From assembly GCA_963818685.1 (NCBI GenBank), contig CAWFTJ010000008.1, positions 1 through 64,000 of the forward strand: 64,000 bases of DNA, read 5' to 3'. Source of the stretch: CAJCJE01 sp963818685. Lineage in GTDB: Bacteria > Actinomycetota > Actinomycetes > Mycobacteriales > Pseudonocardiaceae. Below are positions 9,427 through 17,868 of this stretch, one piece after another. The notes below the pieces were generated by a model. The model saw only the letters and a program-made list of their open reading frames with translations. It did no database searches and was not told where the DNA came from. The position numbers were made by a program, and so were the translations under genes. Every line of letters begins with the position of its first letter. Positions within the stretch are counted from its first letter, which is position 1.

Positions 9427-10653
9427 GTGAGTGTCGGAAAAACGCTCTGCCAGACGTGTGGGGACGTCGAGGTCCGCAAGTTCCTGTCACTCGGCTTGCA
9501 GCCCTCGTTTCATTTCCCTGCGAACCAAGAGGAAGCGGACAACGAACGGCTCTGGCCGCTCGAACTCGGGTTCTGCGAGCAATGCAGCCTGGTGCAGGTC
9601 ATGGAGTCGGTCAGCGAGCGCATCCTGTTCTCGGGTGACTACCACCACCTGGCCGGCCTGACCGCCGGCTACCACGAGCATCTGGAGGGACTCGCCGACA
9701 CGCTCGCGGGTCTCTTCGACTCTCCGGCCGGCCGGTCCGTCGTCGAGTTCGGCAGCAACGACGGCAGCCTGCTGGACAAGCTGGCCGACCGCTCGTTCGA
9801 CGTCCTCGGCGTTGACCCGGTCGGCGCGGTGACCGCCGCGGGCTCGCCCGTCGTCAAGGACTACTTCAGCTCGACCGTCGGAACCGAGCTGGCCGCGACC
9901 CGCGGCAAGAACGACCTCGTCGTCGCGCTCAACGTGTTCGCGCACGTCACCAACCTGCACGACGTGCTGACCGGCGTGACCACGATCCTCAAGGACGACG
10001 GCCTGTTCGTGACCGAGTCGCACTACCTGGTGGACCTCCTCGAAACCCTCCAGTACGACTTCGCGTACCACGAGCACTCCCGGTACTACTCGGTGACGGC
10101 GCTGGACGAGGCGTTCCGCCGCCACGGCCTGGAGACCGTCAAAGTCGAGCGGATCCCGACCCACGGCGGCTCGATCCGGGTCTACGCCGGGTTCGCGGGC
10201 GCCCACGAGGTCGACCGCTCGGTCGTCGAGCTGCGCGAGCTGGAGGACTCCCTGAAGCTGCGCGACTCGATGATCTACACCCGCTTCGCCGAGCGCGTCG
10301 AGCAGCACCGCGAGAAGCTCAAGGAGCTGGTCCGATTCCTCAACAACACCGGCGCGCGGGTCGCGGCGGCGTCCGCGCCCGGACGCGCGGTCACCATGCT
10401 CAACTACTGCGAGCTGGGCCCGGACGACATCGACGTGGTGTCCGAGATCAGCCCGCGCAAGATCGGCAAGCTGTTCCCCGGCCGGCACATCCCCATCATC
10501 AGCCAACAGGAGCTGGCCGGGGACAACCAGCCGGAGTACGCGCTGCTGATGTCGTGGCACATCGCCGACGAGGTCATCACCAACCTGCGCAACGAAGGGT
10601 TCCGGGGCACGCTCATCGAGCCGCTGCCGGAGCCACGGATCCTCGAACGCTGA
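9427..10653 (+). CDS. SAM-dependent sugar C-methyltransferase, copy 1
   Basis: 408 residues of the TylCIII/EvaC type, which methylate C3 of 4-keto-deoxysugar nucleotides. An N-terminal zinc site (Cys8, Cys11, Cys50, Cys53) precedes the SAM motif VVEFGSNDGSLL (about 105-116). YHEHSRYYS lies in the active-site region, and the C-terminal domain ends in LPEPRIL as usual for the family. GTG 9427 has a GAAGGAGTAGG leader. It sits 93 bases after the dehydratase, which makes its substrate class. A paralogue lies at 13436-14620. Regiochemistry cannot be read from the sequence. Confidence 0.85.
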   Translation: MSVGKTLCQTCGDVEVRKFLSLGLQPSFHFPANQEEADNERLWPLELGFCEQCSLVQVMESVSERILFSGDYHHLAGLTAGYHEHLEGLADTLAGLFDSPAGRSVVEFGSNDGSLLDKLADRSFDVLGVDPVGAVTAAGSPVVKDYFSSTVGTELAATRGKNDLVVALNVFAHVTNLHDVLTGVTTILKDDGLFVTESHYLVDLLETLQYDFAYHEHSRYYSVTALDEAFRRHGLETVKVERIPTHGGSIRVYAGFAGAHEVDRSVVELRELEDSLKLRDSMIYTRFAERVEQHREKLKELVRFLNNTGARVAAASAPGRAVTMLNYCELGPDDIDVVSEISPRKIGKLFPGRHIPIISQQELAGDNQPEYALLMSWHIADEVITNLRNEGFRGTLIEPLPEPRILER

Positions 10654-10673
10654 CCGTCGTACGGGAGCCTGCC

Positions 10674-10764
10674 GGCCCCGTCCCCCACCGGAGGGGACGG
10701 GGCCAGTGTCGTTACCGGGCCGTGGCGGGCATGAAGCGACCCCGTCACCGCGGTGACGGGGTCG
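10674..10764. terminator. two strong hairpins between convergent genes
   Basis: GGCCCCGTCCCC at 10674-10685 pairs perfectly with 10693-10704. A second, perfect 28-bp palindrome (half site CGACCCCGTCACCG) lies at 10737-10764. Between the convergent methyltransferase and acyltransferase genes, they probably stop transcription from both sides. Confidence 0.75.
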
Positions 10765-10779
10765 TTCGGGTGGGCCGCG

Positions 10780-11952
10780 TCAGCTCGTCTGGGGAGCCGG
10801 GACCCGCTTCGGCCGGGCCCGGCCGAAGCGGCGCATCATCGGCGTCTCCACGAACCGGTACAGCAGCCAGCCGACGGAGAGCGTCACCGCGAACAGTCCG
10901 ATCAGCACGAGGATCGCGACCGGCGTGCTGAACAACGCGTTGCCCATCACCGACCGCAGGTAGAAGATCGTCACGCCCTGGGCGAGGTAGAACCCGAACG
11001 ACACGTTGCCGAGCAAGACGGCGACCCGGCCGCGCAGCCGCGTCCGCGTGCCGCGCAGGTCCGCGTTGGCGAACGACGCCACCATCACCGCGATCGGGAT
11101 CAGCGTGGCGAAATTCAGCGAGAACTGGAACGGGACGAACATCGAGGCCACATAACCGACCACCATGAACACGACCGCCGCGGCCGGCTTGATCGCGATC
11201 CACTTGCCGGCGAGCACGATCCGGGCCAGGACCGCGCCGAGCACGAACTCGAACAGCCGGCCGGCGGGGAGGAAATAGCCGAACCAGTACTGCAGCGGGG
11301 AAACGGGGATATTCGGGTTGGCGCCCTCGCTCGGCACGACGAACGTGGCGATCAGCTGGTAGGCGAACAGCCCGGCGACCATGATCCCCGCCCACAGCCA
11401 CAGGCGCCGCACGTCCATCCGCACGATCGGGCGGATGATCAGCGGGAAGAGGACGTAGAACAGCAGTTCGCCGCCGAGGGACCACGAGGGGGTGTCGACG
11501 CTCATCGCGATGCTGAAGTTCGGGAACCACGGGTGCACCAGGAACAGGTTGGGCAGCCACGCCTTCCAGCTGGTGTACGCGGCGGCGAACAGCACCATCG
11601 CCGCGACCCACATCGCCAGGTGGTTGGGGAAGATCTTGACGATCCGGCGGCGGATGAACGCCCGCCCCTTCTCACCCGGCTTCACCGACCAGGACAGAAC
11701 GAACCCACTGAGCACGAAGAAGAAGGAGACCCCGACGAAGCCGCCGGTGCCGAAGATCGCCCCGTACCACTTGGCGACGTGGACGTCGGCGAACGGGTTG
11801 ATCGGCCCGGTAGGCCGGGCCGGGTTCATCATGATCCCGGTGTGGAAGAGGAACACCACGAACGCGGCGTAGAACCTCAGTCCGGTCAACGAGTCCAGTT
11901 TTCTCGGCACCCCCAGGTGTGGCTCAAGGGGGACTTCCACGGTTTGCGCCAT
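10780..11952 (-). CDS. membrane O-acyltransferase (acyltransferase 3 family)
   Basis: 390 residues with about ten membrane helices. Family features are LTGLRFYAAFVVFLFH (catalytic-type His37) and VGVSFFFVLSGFVLS. Relatives acylate sugars or macrolide hydroxyls (midecamycin/carbomycin type) or cell-wall glycans, using acyl-CoA at the membrane. ATG 11952 follows an AGGAG box; an upstream in-frame ATG at 12045 would add a polar extension without membrane character. Placed among sugar-methylating and glycosyl-transferring genes, a role in acylating the sugar of the product is inferred. Confidence 0.85.
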   Translation of the reverse strand: MAQTVEVPLEPHLGVPRKLDSLTGLRFYAAFVVFLFHTGIMMNPARPTGPINPFADVHVAKWYGAIFGTGGFVGVSFFFVLSGFVLSWSVKPGEKGRAFIRRRIVKIFPNHLAMWVAAMVLFAAAYTSWKAWLPNLFLVHPWFPNFSIAMSVDTPSWSLGGELLFYVLFPLIIRPIVRMDVRRLWLWAGIMVAGLFAYQLIATFVVPSEGANPNIPVSPLQYWFGYFLPAGRLFEFVLGAVLARIVLAGKWIAIKPAAAVVFMVVGYVASMFVPFQFSLNFATLIPIAVMVASFANADLRGTRTRLRGRVAVLLGNVSFGFYLAQGVTIFYLRSVMGNALFSTPVAILVLIGLFAVTLSVGWLLYRFVETPMMRRFGRARPKRVPAPQTS

Positions 11953-12172
11953 ACCGGCTCCTGCTCTTGAATCGCTCGACGTGCCGCCGCTCCGGCGCCC
12001 GAGATCGGTGCTCGACGACGCCCGAAGCTGAGATTCCGGTTTCACTGTTCACTCGGCGTGCCGCAGCGGCGTCTCCCCGCGTGCGCCGTCGAGCGCAACC
12101 TCGAAGGCGCGCGGACCCACCGGGCTCTGCGATAGTCGGTGGACACCGTACTTTTGGCGTGGAGGCCGGAAA

Positions 12173-13426
12173 ATGACCGAGATCGACCTTTCTGACGTCG
12201 AAGGCTTCTGGGCCAGGCCACTCGACTACCGGCACGCCGCGTTCGACGAGCTGCGCGCCCGACCGGGGCTGCCCTTCTTCGAAGAGCCGGAGTTCGGTTC
12301 GCTGCCGCGCGGTCGCGGCTACTACGCGGCGACACGGATGGACGACATCCTCTTCGCCAGCCGCAACCCGGGCACCTTCGTCTCCGGCAAGGGCAACGCG
12401 ACCCCGGTCGACATGCCGCCGGAGTTCCTCGACCAGTCGATGATCTCGATGGACGACCCGCGGCACGCCCGGCTGCGGCGCATCGTCTCGCGTGGCTTCA
12501 CCGCCAAGGTCGTCAAGTCGCTCACCGACAACGTGGCCCTGGCGGCCAAGGAGATCGTCGACGAGGTGATCGACCGCGGCGAGTGCGACGCGGTCGAGGA
12601 CATCGCCGCGAAGCTGCCACTGCGGATCATCTGCGACATGATGGGCGTCCCGGAGGCGAACCAGCAGTTCGTCTTCGACCAGACGAACAAGATGATGGGC
12701 GTCCAGGACGCGGAGTACGTCCCCGAAGGCGAAGATGCGTTCGAGGCGCTGTTCAAGGCCGTGCAGGAGCTGACCAACCTCCTGCACGAGCTGGCCGCCA
12801 AGCGCGTCGAGAACCCCGCAGACGACCTGATCTCCAAGCTGCTGACCGCCGAGGTCAACGGCGAGGCGCTCACCCCCGCCGAGCTGGCCCAGTTCTTCAT
12901 CCTGCTCACTGGCGCCGGGACCGAGACCACTCGCAACGCGATCACGTGGGGCATCCACCTGCTGACGCGGCATCCCGAGCAGCGCGACGCGTGGCTGGCC
13001 GACCTCGACGGGGTGACCCCGACCGCCGTCGAGGAGATCGTCCGCTGGACCACCCCGGTCATCGCCCAGCGGCGCACCGTCGCCGAGGACGCCGACCCGA
13101 TCGAGCTGGGCGGTCAGCTCCTCGTGCCCGGCGACAAGGTGATGATGTACTACTGGGCGGCCAACCGGGACCCGAAGCACTTCGAGTACCCCGAGCGCTT
13201 CGACGTGCGGCGCGACCCGAACCCGCAGATCGGCTACGGCGGCCCCGGTCCCCACTTCTGCCTCGGCGCGCACCTGGCACGGCTGGAGATCGGGGTGATG
13301 TTCCGCGAGCTGCTGACCCGCCTCCCGGACCTGCACTCCACCGGCGAGCCCGCGCGGCTGACGTCGCCGATGATCAACGGCATCAAGCGCCTACCGGTCG
13401 CCTTCACCGCCGGCGGTGCCCGGTAA
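12173..13426 (+). CDS. cytochrome P450, steroid/alkyl-hydroxylase-like
   Basis: A complete 417-residue P450. I-helix GAGTETT is at 247-253, ExxR as EEIVR at 287-291, and the haem loop GPGPHFCLGAHLAR has ligand Cys363. The N-terminal part (SMDDPRHARLRRIVSRGFT) is reminiscent of the CYP124/125 group, which oxidise terminal methyls of sterols and branched lipids; this subfamily reading is by eye. GGAGG precedes ATG 12173. Ferredoxin and reductase partners are not in the window. It is followed after 9 bases by a C-methyltransferase, so the two are probably cotranscribed. Confidence 0.9.
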   Translation: MTEIDLSDVEGFWARPLDYRHAAFDELRARPGLPFFEEPEFGSLPRGRGYYAATRMDDILFASRNPGTFVSGKGNATPVDMPPEFLDQSMISMDDPRHARLRRIVSRGFTAKVVKSLTDNVALAAKEIVDEVIDRGECDAVEDIAAKLPLRIICDMMGVPEANQQFVFDQTNKMMGVQDAEYVPEGEDAFEALFKAVQELTNLLHELAAKRVENPADDLISKLLTAEVNGEALTPAELAQFFILLTGAGTETTRNAITWGIHLLTRHPEQRDAWLADLDGVTPTAVEEIVRWTTPVIAQRRTVAEDADPIELGGQLLVPGDKVMMYYWAANRDPKHFEYPERFDVRRDPNPQIGYGGPGPHFCLGAHLARLEIGVMFRELLTRLPDLHSTGEPARLTSPMINGIKRLPVAFTAGGAR

Positions 13427-13435
13427 CCTCCGGCG

Positions 13436-14620
13436 GTGAGCTTCTGTCGGACGTGTCCCGATGTCGGAGTTCGCCCGTTCCTGTCGCTCGGGAAGCAGCC
13501 CTCCTGCCGCTTCCCGGCGACCGCGGCGGAGGCGGCGGCCGAGCGGGCGTGGCCGCTCGACCTCGCCTTCTGCCCGCGCTGCGGCCTGGTCCAGATCCGG
13601 GAGCCGGTGAGCGAGCGCGTCCTGTTCGCGGAGGACTACCACCACCTCGACGGCGTGACCGGCAGCTACCGGCAGCACCTGCGCGAACTGGCGGACCTGC
13701 TCGCTACGGCGTCTCCGCGCGGCTCGGCCGTCGAAATCGGGAGCAACCACGGCATCCTGCTCGGCGAGCTGGCCCGCCGCGGCTTCGACGTGGTCGGCGT
13801 CGATCCGAACGGCATCGCGGGACCGTCGCTCGTCCAGGAGTTCTTCGACGCGGAGCTGGCGAAACGGTTGCCGCCGGCGGACATCGTCGTCGCGCTCAAC
13901 ACACTGGCCTACGTCGGCGATCAGGACGACTTCCTCACCGGGGTGCGCACGATCCTGCGTCCGGGAGGGATGTTCGTCTCGGAATCCCACTACCTGCCGG
14001 ATCTCCTCGCGACGCTACAGTACGACTTCGTCTACCACGAGCATTCGCGGTACTACTCGCTGACCGCGCTCGAAGCGGCGTTCGCCCCGCACGGGCTTGA
14101 GGTGTTCCGCGTCGAGCGGGTTCCCACCCGAGGCGGCTCGCTCCGCGTGTTCGCTGGCTTCCCCGGTATGTCCGAAGTGGACGGTTCGGTACCCGAGCTC
14201 CGCGCGTTCGAGGACACCCTGCGGCTCACCGACGAAGCGGAGTACCGCAAGTTCGCCGCGCGCGTGGCCGATCACCGCGAGCGGCTGCGCGGGCTGCTGG
14301 CCGACGTGCGGCGGGAGGGTTCACGCGTCGCGGCCGCCTCGTCGCCGGCGCGGGCGACCACGCTGCTCACCCACTGCGGGCTGGGACCGGCCGACGTCGA
14401 GTTCATTTCCGAAGTCAGCCCGCGCAAGGTCGGCAAGCTGTCGCCCGGCGCCCACATCCCCGTGGTGCACCAGGACCGGCTGTGTGGCCCGGATCAGCCG
14501 GAGTACGCGCTGCTGCTGTCCTGGCACGTCGCCGACGAGCTGAGCGCGCTGCTGCGAGCCGCCGGGTTCCGCGGGAAGTTCATCGTTCCGCTCCCCGAAC
14601 CGCGGGTGGTCGCGGCATGA
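13436..14620 (+). CDS. SAM-dependent sugar C-methyltransferase, copy 2
   Basis: 394 residues, a full-length paralogue of the gene at 9427. It has a zinc site (Cys4, Cys7, Cys46, Cys49), a SAM motif VEIGSNHGILL in which the usual Asp of NDG is His, YHEHSRYYS, and the ending LPEPRVV. The GTG start lies 9 bases after the P450 stop with only a weak ribosome site, which suggests translational coupling. It may act on a second sugar, or methylate a different position from copy 1. The Asp-to-His change near the SAM loop is worth testing for activity. Confidence 0.82.
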   Translation: MSFCRTCPDVGVRPFLSLGKQPSCRFPATAAEAAAERAWPLDLAFCPRCGLVQIREPVSERVLFAEDYHHLDGVTGSYRQHLRELADLLATASPRGSAVEIGSNHGILLGELARRGFDVVGVDPNGIAGPSLVQEFFDAELAKRLPPADIVVALNTLAYVGDQDDFLTGVRTILRPGGMFVSESHYLPDLLATLQYDFVYHEHSRYYSLTALEAAFAPHGLEVFRVERVPTRGGSLRVFAGFPGMSEVDGSVPELRAFEDTLRLTDEAEYRKFAARVADHRERLRGLLADVRREGSRVAAASSPARATTLLTHCGLGPADVEFISEVSPRKVGKLSPGAHIPVVHQDRLCGPDQPEYALLLSWHVADELSALLRAAGFRGKFIVPLPEPRVVAA

Positions 14621-14624
14621 AGAA

Positions 14625-14655
14625 GATCGCCGGGGACTGGGCGTCCCCGGCGATC
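14625..14655. terminator. hairpin terminator between convergent genes
   Basis: GATCGCCGGGGAC (14625-14637) pairs perfectly with 14643-14655 around a 5-nt loop. It separates the second methyltransferase from the convergent MFS gene. Confidence 0.75.
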
Positions 14656-14674
14656 CGGTTGTCGCGCGTTTCTC

Positions 14675-16282
14675 TCAGGCCGTGGCCTCGCCGGTCGACA
14701 CCTTGTCCCCCTCCGGCACCGCCTCGGGAGCCGGGGACGGCGCGGACTCCCGGCCGGTGACCGGCACCTTCCGGAACAGCAGCAGCGCCAGCGTCGCCAG
14801 CACCACCATGAGGATCGCGCAGACCAGCGCCGCACCGGCGAACCCGGTGGTGAACGCCTCGCGGACGGCGGTGAGCAGCGAAGTGGCCAGGTCGCCGCGC
14901 AGCGTGCCGGCGGCGGCCGTGCCCTGGGCGATGCCTTCGCGCGCCGCCGCTGCGGCGTCCGACGGCACCCCGGCGGGGATCTCGACCGCACCGCGGTAGA
15001 CGGCCGTGGCGATGGAGCCGAACGCGGCGATCCCGAACGCGACTCCGAGCTCGTTGCTCGTCTGCGAGATCGCGCCGGCCGCGCCGGCCTTCTCCGGCGG
15101 CGCCGAGCCCATCACCAGGCCGATGCCGAGCACCAGCATCGGCGAGAGGCCCGCGGTCGCGAGGATCGTGCCGAGCACTGTGATGAACAGCCCGCCACCG
15201 ACCGGCACCTGCGTCAGCAGCACGAAGCCGCAAAGCGAGACCATCATCCCGGCGGCGATGACGACCGCGGGGCGGAACCGCTGCGCCAACCCCGGCGAGA
15301 CCATGTACCCGGCCACCATGCCGACGGTGTACGGGATCAGCCACAGGCCGGACTTCAACGGCGACAGGCCCAGCACCAGCTGCAGGTACTGGTTGAACAG
15401 CAGGATGATGCCGCTGATCGTGCAGCCGCCGAGCAGCATCATGCCGAGCGCGCCGCTGAACGCGGGCCTGCCGAGCAGCCGGACGTCCAGGAGCGGGTCG
15501 GCGAGCCGGCGCTGCCGGCGGACGAACACCACCCCGAAAAGCAGGCCGACCACGAGGACCAGCACGGACACCAGCACCGAGCTGCCCTGCGCGAGTTCCT
15601 TGAGACCATAGACGACGGGGAGGATTGCGGCCATCGACAGCACGATGCTGAGCAGGTCGAGGCGGAACTTGCCAGCGGCGGCACCCCTGGGCGCCGGGAG
15701 CAGGAACGGCGCGACGACCAGCAGCAGCCCCATCACCGGCAGGCCGAGCAGGAACACCGAGCCCCACCAGAACGCCGACAGCATGACGCCGCCGACCAGC
15801 GGGCCGATCGCCATGCCGACCATGAAGAAGCTTGTCTGGACGCTGATCGCGACCGCCCGCTGCTTGACGTTGCGGAACATCGTCGAGATCAGGCCCAGCA
15901 TCGTGGGCATCAGCGTTGAGCCGGCGATCCCCAGCGCCGCGCGCGCGGCGATCAGCATCTCCGCGCTGGACGACCAGGCGGCCACGGCCGAGGCGACGCT
16001 GAACAGCGCCGCGCCGATCATCAGCAGCCGCCGGTGGCCGATGCGGTCGCCGAGGTTCCCCATGGTGACGAGGAGCCCCGCGACGGTGAAGCCGTAGATG
16101 TCGACGATCCACAGCATCTGCGCGCTGCTGGGATGCAGGTCGGCGGTGATGTGCGGAATCGCCAAGATCAGGACGCTCAAGTCGAGCGACAGCAGCAGGG
16201 TCGGGAGAATCAGGACGGCGAGGCCGATCCACTCCCGCTTGCCCGCCAGCTCGCCGGAGGGCGTCGAGCTGTTGGTTGTCAT
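14675..16282 (-). CDS. MFS exporter, 14-helix DHA2 (EmrB/QacA) family
   Basis: 535 residues with about 14 membrane helices. Motif A-like GNLGDRIGHRRLL lies after helix 2, and the N-terminus REWIGLAVLILPTLLLSLD is typical of DHA2 drug-proton antiporters. The tail is charged and soluble. ATG 16282 has a GAAGGG box; an upstream in-frame ATG at 16378 would add a non-membrane extension. In this cluster it probably exports the product and gives self-resistance. It is divergent from the glycosyltransferase at 16642. Confidence 0.9.
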   Translation of the reverse strand: MTTNSSTPSGELAGKREWIGLAVLILPTLLLSLDLSVLILAIPHITADLHPSSAQMLWIVDIYGFTVAGLLVTMGNLGDRIGHRRLLMIGAALFSVASAVAAWSSSAEMLIAARAALGIAGSTLMPTMLGLISTMFRNVKQRAVAISVQTSFFMVGMAIGPLVGGVMLSAFWWGSVFLLGLPVMGLLLVVAPFLLPAPRGAAAGKFRLDLLSIVLSMAAILPVVYGLKELAQGSSVLVSVLVLVVGLLFGVVFVRRQRRLADPLLDVRLLGRPAFSGALGMMLLGGCTISGIILLFNQYLQLVLGLSPLKSGLWLIPYTVGMVAGYMVSPGLAQRFRPAVVIAAGMMVSLCGFVLLTQVPVGGGLFITVLGTILATAGLSPMLVLGIGLVMGSAPPEKAGAAGAISQTSNELGVAFGIAAFGSIATAVYRGAVEIPAGVPSDAAAAAREGIAQGTAAAGTLRGDLATSLLTAVREAFTTGFAGAALVCAILMVVLATLALLLFRKVPVTGRESAPSPAPEAVPEGDKVSTGEATA

Positions 16283-16641
16283 GAGAAACCCTTCGTGCGT
16301 CGCGAAACCCTGTCGTTCCTCCAAGCCGGCCGGTGAGGCGAGCACCGCCGCCGGGACAGGGCATCCAGCCCGATCCATTCCCGTTCCCCGGTCCGGCCGT
16401 CGGCGGCCGCCGGTCTCTCCCGCATGGGAAACCCTTCCTGAATCGGTTCACCGAGTCACATCGTGTGACCCGTCCAACGCCCATGGTCGGTCATTCTCGG
16501 TCACGCTCGCATCTTTCTCATTGCTCTGCGTCACGATCTCCGCAAGCAATCGACGAGACGCTGGCGGCGCCGCGCGGCTGGGAACCTCGAAGCGATGACC
16601 CCGCGCCACCAGGGCGTTCGCCGAACCGGGGAGCACACGAC
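16283..16641. promoter_or_regulatory. divergent promoter region with a 15-bp palindrome
   Basis: This 359-base gap separates the divergent MFS exporter and glycosyltransferase genes and holds no gene. GTCACATCGTGTGAC (16455-16469) is a perfect inverted repeat with a 3-base centre, a plausible operator. TCGGTCA also occurs twice close together just after it (about 16488-16506). No regulator gene lies inside the cluster, so what binds is unknown. Confidence 0.35.
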
Positions 16642-17778
16642 ATGCGGATACTCTTCGCCACGATGCCCCTTTCGGGCCACTTCTTCCCCCTCGTGCCGCT
16701 GGCGTGGGCCTACCGCGCGGCGGGCGCCGAGGTCGTGGTGACCACATCGGAGGACTACCTGCCCACGGTTTTGCGCGCGGGCCTGCCTGCGACGCCCGCC
16801 GGGCCCGCCGCGGACTTCACCGGCCTGGCCGGCGACGGCTACGCCGACGCCGGCGAGCACCTGCTGGCCCACGGCCGGGTGTTCGCCCGGATCTCGGCGT
16901 ACAACCTGGTCGGCACGCTGCGGCTGGCCGAGCGCTGGCACCCGGACCTCGTGGTGTTCGAACGCGCGGCCGCGGCCGGCGCGATCACCGCGGCGGTGCA
17001 CGGCGTCCCCGGCGTCGAGCTGCAGTGGGGGGCGCCCGCGCTGCGCGAGTACCCGGCCGCCGCGAACGAGGTGCTCGCCCGCGAGCTGACGGCACTGGGG
17101 CTGGCGAAGCTGCCACGCGCGGACCACGTCGTCGGCACGTGGCCGCCGAGCCTGCGCCACCTGCACGCGGCGGAGCACCTGGCGATGCGGCACGTGCCGT
17201 ACAACGGCGACGCCCGGCTGCCGGACTGGCTGGCGGTCCCGCCGCGGCGCCCGCGGGTGTGCCTGACCCTCGGCACGGTGCTCCCCGGCCTCGGTACGGC
17301 CGGGCTGTTCCGATCGCTGCTTGATGAGCTGTCCACCTTGGACATCGAGCTGGTGGTGGCGGTGGCCGACGAAATGGCGGCGGAGTGGGGCACGCTGCCG
17401 CCGTCGGTGGTGCACGCGGGCCGGATCCCGCTGGCACAGGTGCTGCGTACGTGTGCTGCGGTGGTACACCACGGCGGCAACGGAACTTCGCTGGCCGCGC
17501 TCGAAGCGGGTGTCCCGCAGCTGGTCCTGCCCCACTTCGACGACCAGATCGGCAACGCGGAGGCGGTGGTCCGCTCGGGCGCTGGGCTGCAGCTGCCGTC
17601 CGGGGAGCTCACGCCCGACGCGGTCGCGGCGGGCTGCCGCGAGCTGCTCGGCGACCCCGGGTTCGCGGCCGCGGCGGCCGAGGTGGCGGCGGAGAATGCG
17701 GCTCAGCCGTCGCCGGTCGACGTGGTGCGCACGTTGACGGCGGCGGTGCGACAGCCGAGGCTCCGCCGTGCGGGCTGA
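16642..17778 (+). CDS. GT-B glycosyltransferase (GT1 family)
   Basis: 378 residues. The N-terminal acceptor domain begins RILFATMPLSGHFFPLVPLA. The C-terminal donor domain has the GT1 signature VVHHGGNGTSLAALEAG followed by PQLVLPHFDDQIGNA. These enzymes move a sugar from a dTDP or UDP donor to a small-molecule hydroxyl or amine. GGGGAG lies 8 bases before ATG 16642. It converges with the second glycosyltransferase across a strong terminator. The substrate cannot be read from the sequence, but the dehydratase and methyltransferases suggest a C-methylated deoxysugar donor. Confidence 0.88.
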   Translation: MRILFATMPLSGHFFPLVPLAWAYRAAGAEVVVTTSEDYLPTVLRAGLPATPAGPAADFTGLAGDGYADAGEHLLAHGRVFARISAYNLVGTLRLAERWHPDLVVFERAAAAGAITAAVHGVPGVELQWGAPALREYPAAANEVLARELTALGLAKLPRADHVVGTWPPSLRHLHAAEHLAMRHVPYNGDARLPDWLAVPPRRPRVCLTLGTVLPGLGTAGLFRSLLDELSTLDIELVVAVADEMAAEWGTLPPSVVHAGRIPLAQVLRTCAAVVHHGGNGTSLAALEAGVPQLVLPHFDDQIGNAEAVVRSGAGLQLPSGELTPDAVAAGCRELLGDPGFAAAAAEVAAENAAQPSPVDVVRTLTAAVRQPRLRRAG

Positions 17779-17787
17779 CCACACGGC

Positions 17788-17829
17788 AAAGGCCGCGGGC
17801 CGGGTGCTTTCACCCGGCCCGCGGCCTTT
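17788..17829. terminator. 19-bp perfect bidirectional terminator
   Basis: 17788-17806 pairs perfectly with 17811-17829 around a CTTT loop. The stem starts AAAGGCCGCGG, so T-runs are present on both strands, and it ends both convergent glycosyltransferase genes. Confidence 0.92.
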
Positions 17830-17868
17830 TCGTTCACCGGTGTCCGGCTCGCCTCAAGGGGGCGGGAC

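Noticed and set aside
10753..11970. 405-codon frame on the + strand opposite the acyltransferase
   Set aside because: Antisense shadow rich in Arg, Glu, His and Gln without hydrophobic or domain structure.
12173..13426. P450 as the helper protein of the EryCIII-like glycosyltransferase
   Set aside because: Helpers lack the haem cysteine and I-helix motif; this protein keeps Cys363, GAGTETT and ExxR, so it is a catalytic P450.
12583..14100. Long open frame of about 500 codons on the + strand
   Set aside because: It overlaps the P450 and methyltransferase in another frame, is Arg/Pro/Ala-rich and has no motif; a high-GC shadow.
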